Positions 1-5,263 of a DNA stretch of 5,263 nt are shown here, piece by piece. This DNA is from Candidatus Woesebacteria bacterium UBA5073 (lineage in GTDB: Bacteria; Patescibacteriota; Microgenomatia; UBA8517). The stretch's first letter is position 1. Each line of letters opens with the position of its first letter. The position numbers and the translations under genes are program-made. The stretch covers positions 1 to 5,263 of the forward strand of contig DIAR01000016.1 of the NCBI GenBank assembly GCA_002415845.1, written 5' to 3'. The notes beneath the pieces were generated by a model that saw nothing but the letters and a program-made list of their open reading frames with translations, was not told the DNA's origin and did not search any database.

Positions 1-253
1 CGGCTTCAATGCTGCCCGTTTCGTCCATCTTGGTTAATCCCTCCCCTATTAGATTAAGAATTGAGGTGGGGAGACTTTCAAAAGCATACTTACCGGAAAC
101 ACCAATTCTTTCCGTGCTCTTATCGGCAATCTTGGTTTTGTATAGATTAAGGATAAAAAACATGGCGATGCCTATCAAAACACCTAATAAGAGAAGAGCT
201 TTAAAACGGACAACGAAAGCGGTAATAAGGCGGATTAAATATCTTAAAGACAT
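1..253 (-). CDS. N-terminal part of a probable membrane-anchored ABC transporter solute-binding protein (family 5, OppA/DppA-like), cut by the window edge
   Basis: The frame is open from the ATG at 253 down to base 1, giving 84 complete residues with no stop. The protein opens with a basic segment (MSLRYLIRL, then R16 and K18), followed by a hydrophobic helix at about residues 19-38 that reads as an uncleaved signal anchor. After it comes IGVSGKYAFESLPTSILNLI and then a GEGLTKMDETGSIE stretch. A block of the form 'LP..I..LI.EGL.K.D..G.I' just after the export signal is the usual start of family 5 extracellular solute-binding proteins, where it precedes 'LA.SW'. In that family the protein binds peptides or other solutes outside the membrane and passes them to an ABC permease. 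The gene begins 7 bases after the secG stop, so it is probably co-transcribed with secG. No Shine-Dalgarno motif is visible before the ATG; a weak TTTAAG hexamer (265-260) ends 6 bases before it, but without a convincing -35. The substrate cannot be told from this fragment. The family call rests on one short block, so it is moderate. Confidence 0.6.
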   Translation of the reverse strand, partial: MSLRYLIRLITAFVVRFKALLLLGVLIGIAMFFILNLYKTKIADKSTERIGVSGKYAFESLPTSILNLIGEGLTKMDETGSIEA

Positions 254-260
254 AAAAGTC

Positions 261-467
261 TTAAATGAGCAACTGCAGTATGGAAATAATGATAAAAATA
301 GCGGAAAAAACGAAAGTCAGTTTAAAAATAAGCTTCTCAAGACCCCTTCTGGTAAAAGATGAAGCCGAAACGCTTCGGCCAAAACCGGTCCCTTTGCTTT
401 GAACCAAAATCATAGCCATCAAACATATGGCAACAATCACCTGTAAAACCAAAATCGCTTCCTTCAT
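261..467 (-). CDS. secG: Protein translocase subunit SecG
   Basis: This 68-residue protein is the small accessory subunit of the SecYEG channel, which exports unfolded proteins across the cytoplasmic membrane with SecA. It has the expected two-helix layout: TM1 at about residues 3-22, a short loop, and TM2 at about 48-67. The loop carries the SecG hallmark ILVQSKGTGFGRS (20-32) followed by RRGLEKLIF (40-48), a clear match to the family's 'LVQ..KG.G....' and 'RRG.EK..F' blocks. Bacterial SecG is commonly 70-110 residues, so this is a minimal form without the C-terminal tail. The ATG at 467 is the only sensible start because the first helix begins at once. There is no Shine-Dalgarno motif before it; a perfect TATAAT ends 6 bases upstream, which suggests a leaderless transcript. 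The downstream solute-binding gene follows after 7 bases. Confidence 0.93.
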   Translation of the reverse strand: MKEAILVLQVIVAICLMAMILVQSKGTGFGRSVSASSFTRRGLEKLIFKLTFVFSAIFIIISILQLLI

Positions 468-473
468 AGGGAC

Positions 474-503
474 ATTATAAATTAAAGAGGCTGTCTAAAG
501 CAA
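474..503 (-). promoter_or_regulatory. Predicted sigma-70-type promoter of secG, leaderless geometry
   Basis: On the minus strand a perfect TATAAT lies at 479-474. A TTGCTT (-35-like, 3 of 6 matches to TTGACA) lies at 503-498, with an 18-base spacer. Only 6 bases (GTCCCT) separate the -10 from the ATG at 467. Transcription starting about 7 bases after the -10 would therefore begin on or next to the A of the ATG. The site fills the 38-base gap between the holin-like gene and secG. The -10 is strong and the -35 is weak. Confidence 0.6.
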
Positions 504-505
504 AG

Positions 506-907
506 TTACTTTGTCAGCCAATGGAAAAAGGAAGCAATAAAGGAAAAAAGGAAGGAGAATAAAACGAAAGCCAAAAGACCATGAATATTAATTGAAGGAA
601 TGTCAAACCATTTGGACGAAAAACCGGTAAAGGCAAACCCAACGATCTTAAAGCCGGGTACAACCAGGGTTACCAGAAATAAAGCAATGGCCGAAGACAC
701 CCATTTAAAAAGGCCGAAGGTAATAAGGTTTAAGGGAATAAGCAGGACATTGATAATCGGTTTAATCAAAAGAGTGGCCACGGTTAATCCAACACCCGCC
801 AGAAGAAGACTCGGGATACCGTTTTCAAAGATTATGCCGGAAACAAAAGTCGAAATAATATAGAGGCAAAAAGTATCAATAATGTAATGTCTTAAAATTC
901 CCTTCAT
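506..907 (-). CDS. Four-helix membrane protein of the phage holin 4-2 / YvlD family
   Basis: This is a 133-residue, very hydrophobic protein with four predicted membrane helices at about residues 8-27, 31-49, 56-83 and 109-129. The block KPIINVLLIPLNLITFGLFK (49-68) matches the diagnostic '.P.....LPL...T.GLF' stretch of the Pfam Phage_holin_4_2 family, which includes Bacillus subtilis YvlD. Length is typical, as family members are usually 110-135 residues. Despite the name, most members are chromosomal, are not lysis proteins, and have no established biochemical role; nothing here suggests a prophage. The loop between helices 3 and 4 (about 85-108, containing GFSSKWFDIPSIN) is probably outside the membrane or lies at its surface. 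The ATG at 907 is preceded by a promoter-like element rather than a Shine-Dalgarno sequence. The gene lies 39 bases after uvrC and 38 bases before secG. The family call is good; the function is unknown. Confidence 0.85.
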   Translation of the reverse strand: MKGILRHYIIDTFCLYIISTFVSGIIFENGIPSLLLAGVGLTVATLLIKPIINVLLIPLNLITFGLFKWVSSAIALFLVTLVVPGFKIVGFAFTGFSSKWFDIPSINIHGLLAFVLFSFLFSFIASFFHWLTK

Positions 908-913
908 AATTTA

Positions 914-942
914 AGTATTACTTTTGGGAAGGAAGTTGTCAA
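914..942 (-). promoter_or_regulatory. Predicted sigma-70-type promoter of the holin-like gene, leaderless geometry
   Basis: On the minus strand a perfect TTGACA lies at 942-937, followed by a 17-base spacer and AATACT at 919-914 (4 of 6 matches to TATAAT). Six bases (TAAATT) separate the -10 from the ATG at 907, so the expected start of transcription falls on the ATG itself. There is no purine-rich ribosome binding site in the gap. The element lies wholly within the 39-base gap after uvrC. Confidence 0.6.
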
Positions 943-946
943 TCAA

Positions 947-2272
947 TTAATTTTTCAAAAGGGTGTTAACAAACAGCTGATGATGATATTTTTGGGCAAA
1001 ACGATGGGCTTCGTCCCTTAACCTTTTAAGAAGATATAAAGCTTGGCTGTCTTTAAGCCTTATTTCCTTAAAATGAACCGTTTCCCCTTCTTCATAAGGA
1101 ATAACGATGGTTTCTTCTCTTTTGGCGAGACCGATAACATTAATCTTTTCCTTTGCAAAGTGGCGATAAAAGACCGAAGCTTGCGGTTTACCGCCGTCAA
1201 CGACAATTAAGTCGGGCTTTCCCCAGGTATTAAAGTTTTTGATTCTTCTTTGGGCAATTTCCATTAAGGAAGCCACATCGCTGTTGCTCTCATTTTGTCT
1301 GATTTTAAATTTCCGATACAGACTTTTTTCGGGAAAGCCTGCGATAAAGGTAACCATTGAAGCGGTTGGAGAGGCTCCCGAGAGATGAGCTACGTCAAAA
1401 CACTCGATTCTGGAAAGAGTTTTAATCGGGAAAAAAAGGTTTAAGACCTTTTTAAGTTCCCCCAACCCTTTCTGGCTTAAGTCTTCGCTAAGGTTGGGGT
1501 TTTGAATGAATTGACCGATGTCGTTTTTGGTTGAAAGTACGTATTTTAAATTATCCAGTTTTATTTTATATTCTTGGGCTTTTTCATAATTAAAATCCTT
1601 GGAATAAAACGCAATTTCTCTTAAAAGACTCTTCTCCAGGACTTTATTTTTTCGATTTAACAAAAGGATGATTAACTTAATATTTTTAAGGTATGTTTTT
1701 CTTAAAGCACTTTTTATTTGAGGGTCTTTTTCATTTTCGATTTCCGAGGGACAGGGATTACATAAGTTTAAGGAATGTAAAAAACAGGCCTTTTTACCGA
1801 TTTTATGATCGGAATAAGGAAAACTCTTTCTGATCATCTTTAAAACCGATTTAACAATCCGGGCGTTCGGGAAGGGGCCAAAAAAAGCCAGGTTAGCTTC
1901 TTTTTCGGATAACTTTCTGGCCGTTAAGACACGGGAATATTCTTCCTTGGTAACCCTGATATATAAAGGGTTTTTGTCATCCTTGAGAAGAATATTGTAT
2001 TTGGGCTGATACTTTTTAACTAAGGATGCTTCCAAAAGCAGAGCCTCCAACTCACTGGTCACTTTAATAAAACCGACTTCTTGGGCCTCCCCGATCATCT
2101 TTTTGGTTTTAGGTAAAAGATCAACCGTGAGGTAGCTTTTTAAACGATTCTTTAAATTAACGGCCTTACCGATATAAACCGGTTTGCCATTATTTTTAAA
2201 AATATAAATGCCTGGTTCCTGGGGAAGCTTATTAAAACTATTCTTATTGATGGCTATCGTTTGGCGTATCAT
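947..2272 (-). CDS. uvrC: UvrABC excinuclease subunit C, short form without the C-terminal helix-hairpin-helix domain
   Basis: UvrC makes both cuts on either side of a DNA lesion after UvrA and UvrB have located it. The GIY-YIG nuclease is at about residues 15-95, with GIY (21-23), YIG (33-35), R43, E76 and N93 in the conserved positions. A central region follows with FFGPFPN (130-136) and cysteines C163, C171 and C174. A UVR (UvrB-binding) helix pair lies at about 217-250, and an RNase H-like nuclease at about 284-428. The second nuclease keeps D293 (IECFDVAHLSG), D359 (IVVDGG) and H423 (RDEAHRFA), matching the catalytic Asp-Asp-His set known from Thermotoga UvrC. The protein ends 18 residues after that histidine. 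Usual UvrC is about 600 residues and ends in a tandem helix-hairpin-helix domain, which is missing here, and only 39 bases separate the stop from the next gene. The ATG at 2272 lies 29 bases inside the upstream gene; the next methionine (M59) would destroy the first nuclease. Confidence 0.93.
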   Translation of the reverse strand: MIRQTIAINKNSFNKLPQEPGIYIFKNNGKPVYIGKAVNLKNRLKSYLTVDLLPKTKKMIGEAQEVGFIKVTSELEALLLEASLVKKYQPKYNILLKDDKNPLYIRVTKEEYSRVLTARKLSEKEANLAFFGPFPNARIVKSVLKMIRKSFPYSDHKIGKKACFLHSLNLCNPCPSEIENEKDPQIKSALRKTYLKNIKLIILLLNRKNKVLEKSLLREIAFYSKDFNYEKAQEYKIKLDNLKYVLSTKNDIGQFIQNPNLSEDLSQKGLGELKKVLNLFFPIKTLSRIECFDVAHLSGASPTASMVTFIAGFPEKSLYRKFKIRQNESNSDVASLMEIAQRRIKNFNTWGKPDLIVVDGGKPQASVFYRHFAKEKINVIGLAKREETIVIPYEEGETVHFKEIRLKDSQALYLLKRLRDEAHRFAQKYHHQLFVNTLLKN

Positions 2273-4127
2273 TTTTCCTGAACGTAATCTTTCTAAGAGC
2301 AGCTGATATTTTTTTAATAAAGCCGAAGTGTAATTTTTTCAACTTTAATAAAATAACAAGGACGATAATAATCAAAAAAGCCGATAAAAACAAAAGATTG
2401 TAAACGATTACCTGGTTTTTTGAGGTGGCTATTTCAACCGATGAATCCAAAATCTGTATGGAAACCTTATTGGGCATTTTGCCGGCCACGAAACTGAACG
2501 GTATCGGAACCGTCATTTTGTAATCGCCATAGGGCGGTATAACCTCAATTGTGCTTTTATCAAATAATTTCGAATCAAAATAAACCATCGGATTAAGGTT
2601 ATAAAGGGCTACCGGACCAGGATTTTTAATGGTGATGTTAATTTTAGAAGAAGTAAAAAGAAATGATTTGCTTAAAGAGGATTCAATTTTTAGTTTGGAT
2701 ATTTTTTCGCTTGGCAATTGACCGAAATTAACAAAAACATCCTTTTGCGGGTTACTCCCCAATTTATATGATCCGGGCGGATACGGCTTATTCGGATCCT
2801 TGCCGTGAATAACAAAAGTAAAATGTCTTAAATCAAGCTTGTCGAAATAATCTATACCGCCGGTCGTTGAAGCCCAGGTCGGATCAATCGGAACCCAGGA
2901 TTTTATCTGACTGTTCCAGTATTCGGGCCATGAATGCAAAACATCCGAAACCATTGATAATGGTTGAATCTGGGGATTTTCGGTATAGGCAAAACCGTTG
3001 ATTTCCCTGGCCGGAATGCCAGCACTTCTGGCCAAAGCGATAAAGAGGTCGGTATACTCCATGCAAATGGCGTTTTTAGGATTTTCCAAAGCTCCAAGGG
3101 CACCTAAACGATTAATGCTGGGTTTAACTTTAGTGTAATCGTAGGTCAGATTTTGCGAGACATAATCGTAAATGTTTCGGGCTGTTTTAAGCTTTTGGGC
3201 CAGCTCTTTTATTTTTATATTGCTTGTTTGCCAAAATTCATTTTCCCCCAGGTTGCTGGCTAAATTTTCGGATGACGGTTTAAAGAAAGGTCTTGGACCG
3301 GAAAAGATTTGAACCGACCCCGTTGCCTTAACATCGACTTTTTCCCTCGGTTTTAAATTATAAGTGGCTATCCAGTTGCCGTCTTCATCAACCCGAACGC
3401 TGTTGGGTACCGGCGTAATATCGGTATAGTAAACCTTCTGCAGTTCGGTATCGGGCGGCAGGGCAACCTCGGTATAAGCATATTTAACCAAAGGGTTTTC
3501 CAAATGGTAATTTAAGGTAAAAGAAAAGACCTGGAACTCGCCGAAGCCGGCCGTAACGCCACTTTTGGCAACCACTTCTTTGGAAAAAACATAAATCTGC
3601 TTTCCGTTTTCGACCCGTTTACTTTTTGGTTTGGGTGAAATATAAGCTTCCGAACCCAAAGAAAGCGGAACCGAAAGAACAATTTCGTAACTGCGGAAAT
3701 CCGACTCTTCACTAATCTTCGGAATTGAAATTTCCCAAACTTCACCGGTTCTTTGGGCGAAACTGGAATTATCAAACTGAACGGTGAATTCGCGAGAGTT
3801 ACCCTTACCGACAACGGCTTTGCTGAAAGTTACCTCAATCGTGGTTTTATCGTTATCTTTTATTTCTTTAAATTCCAAATTTTCATTGCCTTCGAAAACC
3901 CGGATATTTTGTGTTTCGATGTTGCTGAAGACCAAGCTGTAGGCTTTGGCATAGATTTCCGATTGGGCGTTTTCGATTCTTATTTTATTGATAATTGAAG
4001 TAATACCGTTTTCGTTAACCTGGTATTCGATATAAGCATCGGTAATAAATTCGTTGGAGGCGCAAACCCCGGATGGAAAAACAAAAAAGAGAACTAAGAG
4101 TAAAACGAAAAAGATTCTTCTAAACAT
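2244..4127 (-). CDS. Secreted, C-terminally membrane-anchored transglutaminase-like protein
   Basis: This 627-residue protein begins with a signal peptide (MFRR, then a hydrophobic run to about residue 18; likely cut after the VCA at 21-23). Residues 28-275 are rich in predicted beta strands and are not a domain I can name. The transglutaminase-like core is at about 305-420. Its Cys-His-Asp triad is intact: C355 in NAICMEYTDLFIALARSAGI, H398 in DVLHSWPEYW and D415 in WVPIDPTW. Residues 478-575 look like an Ig-like or CARDB-type beta sandwich (INITIKNPGPVALYNLNP). One membrane helix follows at about 576-596, then a basic cytoplasmic tail of about 30 residues. The enzyme domain should therefore face outward. 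Bacterial proteins of this superfamily can be cysteine proteases, peptide cross-linkers or amidases acting on cell-surface proteins; the substrate cannot be told here. The gene lies 15 bases after uvrA and overlaps uvrC by 29 bases, yet nothing in it points to DNA repair. It has its own promoter-like element. Confidence 0.88.
   Translation of the reverse strand: MFRRIFFVLLLVLFFVFPSGVCASNEFITDAYIEYQVNENGITSIINKIRIENAQSEIYAKAYSLVFSNIETQNIRVFEGNENLEFKEIKDNDKTTIEVTFSKAVVGKGNSREFTVQFDNSSFAQRTGEVWEISIPKISEESDFRSYEIVLSVPLSLGSEAYISPKPKSKRVENGKQIYVFSKEVVAKSGVTAGFGEFQVFSFTLNYHLENPLVKYAYTEVALPPDTELQKVYYTDITPVPNSVRVDEDGNWIATYNLKPREKVDVKATGSVQIFSGPRPFFKPSSENLASNLGENEFWQTSNIKIKELAQKLKTARNIYDYVSQNLTYDYTKVKPSINRLGALGALENPKNAICMEYTDLFIALARSAGIPAREINGFAYTENPQIQPLSMVSDVLHSWPEYWNSQIKSWVPIDPTWASTTGGIDYFDKLDLRHFTFVIHGKDPNKPYPPGSYKLGSNPQKDVFVNFGQLPSEKISKLKIESSLSKSFLFTSSKINITIKNPGPVALYNLNPMVYFDSKLFDKSTIEVIPPYGDYKMTVPIPFSFVAGKMPNKVSIQILDSSVEIATSKNQVIVYNLLFLSAFLIIIVLVILLKLKKLHFGFIKKISAALRKITFRKNDTPNDSHQ
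2273..2279 (-). promoter_or_regulatory. Shine-Dalgarno-like AGGA before uvrC
   Basis: The minus-strand sequence before the uvrC ATG is CAGGAAAA, putting AGGA at 2279-2276, only 3 bases from the start codon. This is closer than the usual 5-9 bases, so the site may be weak. It lies inside the coding end of the transglutaminase-like gene, so uvrC translation is probably also helped by ribosomes finishing that gene. It supports the ATG at 2272 as the true start, and it is the only start in the window with such a motif. Confidence 0.45.
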
Positions 4128-4134
4128 TGTTTTA

Positions 4135-4163
4135 ATTATAGTTTACCCTCTCTCTTTTGCTAA
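4135..4163 (-). promoter_or_regulatory. Predicted sigma-70-type promoter of the transglutaminase-like gene, leaderless geometry
   Basis: On the minus strand a perfect TATAAT lies at 4140-4135 and TTAGCA (4 of 6 matches to TTGACA) at 4163-4158, with a 17-base spacer. Seven bases (TAAAACA) separate the -10 from the ATG at 4127, so transcription should start at or next to the start codon. The -35 and most of the spacer lie inside the last codons of uvrA. No Shine-Dalgarno sequence is present before the ATG. Confidence 0.6.
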
Positions 4164-5263
4164 GTACTTACCGGTATAGGATTTTGGGTTTTTAACAATA
4201 TCGGCAACCTTACCCCTGGCTACAACCTGACCGCCTTTTTCTCCACCTTCCGGACCCAAATCAATTATATAGTCGGCATTTTTAATAATATCCATATTAT
4301 GCTCGATAACAAAAACGCTGTTGCCTTTTAAAGTTAAGAGTTTCAGGGCGCGCAGCAGTTTCTCAACATCGGCGAAATGAAGACCGGTGGTCGGTTCGTC
4401 TAAAATATAAACGGTTTTCCCGGTTTCCTTCCTTGATAGTTCCGAGGAGAGTTTGATTCTTTGGGCTTCTCCGCCGGAGAGGGTCGTGGCCGGCTGACCT
4501 AATTTAATATAGCCAAGACCGACTTTGCTCAGGGTTTCCAGTTTGGAAACAATCATCGGATTTCCGGCAAAAAAGGTCAGGGCTTCATCAACCGACAAAC
4601 TTAATATTTCGGCAATGTTTTTTCCACGATACATAACCTCCAGGGTTTGGGCGTTATAGCGTTTCCCCTGACAGACATCGCAGGCAATCCAGATATCGCT
4701 CATGAACTGCATCTCGATTTTGGTCTGTCCCTGACCTTCACAGGCATCACAGCGTCCGCCTTTGAGGTTGAAGGAAAAGCGGCCTTTCTTAAAGCCGGCC
4801 ACTTTGGCTTCCTTGGTTTGCGAAAAGACATCCCTGATGGGATCAAATAAACCGGTATAAGTGGCCGGATTACTCCTTGGGGTCCTGCCGATGGGTGATT
4901 GATCAATTAAAATGACCTTATCGATTTTATCCAGGCCTTCAATATCCCTGTAGCCACCGACACTTCCCCTATAAAAAATGTTGGTTTCTTTCTCCAAGGC
5001 GGGATATAGCGTTTCAACCAACAGGGTTGATTTACCGGAGCCGGAGACGCCGGTTATAACGACCATTTTGCCTAATGGAAAAGCGACATCGATATCTTTT
5101 AAGTTGTATTTATTGCAGCCTTTAATCGTTAAGTAATGATTTTCCGTTTCCGGCAGTTTATCTTTAAGAAGACTAACCTTTTTCTTACCCGATAAATAAA
5201 GACCGGTTATTGATTTGGGATTATTGTTGATTTGTTTGGGTGTACCCTGGGCGATTATTTTTC
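4143..5263 (-). CDS. uvrA: UvrABC excinuclease subunit A, C-terminal part (5' end beyond the window)
   Basis: UvrA is the ATPase dimer that first detects bulky DNA damage and loads UvrB. The frame is open from the right edge at 5263 to the TAA at 4145-4143, giving 372 complete residues, about 40% of a normal UvrA of roughly 940. An internal ATG at 5066 is not the start: the frame continues upstream with typical UvrA sequence such as IIAQGTPKQINNNPKSITG and LTIKGCNKYNLKDIDV. The second ATPase domain is complete. Walker A is GVSGSGKST at bases 5051-5025, and the zinc finger is CDAC...CDVC (C-X2-C, 19 residues, C-X2-C; window residues 171, 174, 194, 197). The signature is TTLSGGEAQR, Walker B is VYILDEPTTGLH and the H-loop is VIEHN. 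The C terminus (YTGKYLAKERG) ends where UvrA normally ends. All motifs are intact, so the gene is very likely functional. The next gene starts 15 bases after its stop. Confidence 0.97.
   Translation of the reverse strand, partial: KIIAQGTPKQINNNPKSITGLYLSGKKKVSLLKDKLPETENHYLTIKGCNKYNLKDIDVAFPLGKMVVITGVSGSGKSTLLVETLYPALEKETNIFYRGSVGGYRDIEGLDKIDKVILIDQSPIGRTPRSNPATYTGLFDPIRDVFSQTKEAKVAGFKKGRFSFNLKGGRCDACEGQGQTKIEMQFMSDIWIACDVCQGKRYNAQTLEVMYRGKNIAEILSLSVDEALTFFAGNPMIVSKLETLSKVGLGYIKLGQPATTLSGGEAQRIKLSSELSRKETGKTVYILDEPTTGLHFADVEKLLRALKLLTLKGNSVFVIEHNMDIIKNADYIIDLGPEGGEKGGQVVARGKVADIVKNPKSYTGKYLAKERG

Noticed and set aside
254..288. Leaderless-type promoter before the solute-binding gene (TTTAAG ending 6 bases before the ATG)
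   Set aside because: The hexamer matches only 4 of 6 positions, is largely made of the secG stop codon, and has no convincing -35 17-18 bases upstream. Read-through from secG is simpler.
9..362. Plus-strand open frame of 117 codons across the left end
   Set aside because: It lies opposite secG and the solute-binding fragment, both of which have clear family patterns. Its translation is basic and low in recognisable structure, as expected of an antisense shadow.
361..379. Inverted repeat GCCGAA-ACGC-TTCGGC (364-379), overlapping a second possible stem GAAGC/GCTTC (361-376)
   Set aside because: It falls in the middle of the secG coding sequence, encodes the conserved loop, and is not followed by a T-run on the minus strand, so it is not a terminator. 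The alternative pairing is probably chance.
600..863. Plus-strand open frame of 87 codons opposite the holin-like gene
   Set aside because: It is fully antisense to a well-matched membrane protein gene and shows no family pattern or start signal.
506..907. Holin-like gene as a sign of a prophage
   Set aside because: This family is widespread as an ordinary chromosomal membrane protein, and no other phage gene, attachment site or integrase is present.
3753..3998. Plus-strand open frame of 81 codons opposite the transglutaminase-like gene
   Set aside because: It is antisense within a long, domain-supported coding region, with no independent evidence.
4143..5066. ATG at 5066 as the start of a separate 307-residue ATPase
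   Set aside because: The frame stays open to 5263 with typical UvrA sequence, and the ATG falls just before the second Walker A motif, so it is internal to uvrA.

Overview
The window carries six genes, all on the minus strand, read from right to left: the 3' two-fifths or so of uvrA (cut by the right edge), a secreted and membrane-anchored transglutaminase-like protein, a short uvrC, a four-helix membrane protein of the phage-holin-4-2/YvlD type, secG, and the 5' end of a gene that looks like a family 5 (oligopeptide-type) ABC transporter solute-binding protein (cut by the left edge). Coding density is very high. The gaps are 15, 39, 38 and 7 bases, and uvrC overlaps the gene before it by 29 bases. 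There is no stretch without a gene longer than 40 bases. No RNA gene, mobile element, CRISPR array or intrinsic terminator was seen.

Organism: base composition is roughly 40% GC by eye, the five visible stop codons are all TAA, and long frames free of in-frame TGA argue for the standard bacterial code (so not the TGA=Gly code of Gracilibacteria/SR1). The very tight packing, a 68-residue SecG, a UvrC cut down to its two nuclease domains, and a big exported transglutaminase of unclear role fit a Candidate Phyla Radiation (Patescibacteria) genome, perhaps Microgenomates. This is an inference from style, not a marker-gene placement.

How the genes work together: uvrA and uvrC are two of the three excision-repair (UvrABC) genes; uvrB is not in the window. 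Between them sits the transglutaminase-like gene, which predicts an extracellular domain tethered by one helix and has no obvious link to DNA repair. The last three genes are membrane or export functions: a small integral membrane protein, a Sec translocon subunit, and an anchored solute-binding protein.

The most interesting pattern is regulatory. Three genes (transglutaminase-like, holin-like, secG) each have a sigma-70-like -10 hexamer ending only 6 or 7 bases before the ATG, a matching -35 element 17 or 18 bases further up, and no Shine-Dalgarno sequence. This is the geometry of leaderless transcripts. The one gene that starts inside its upstream neighbour, uvrC, instead has an AGGA motif. 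The second point of interest is UvrC: both nuclease active sites are present, but the C-terminal helix-hairpin-helix domain is absent and the cysteine set that binds the Fe-S cluster in E. coli UvrC is altered.
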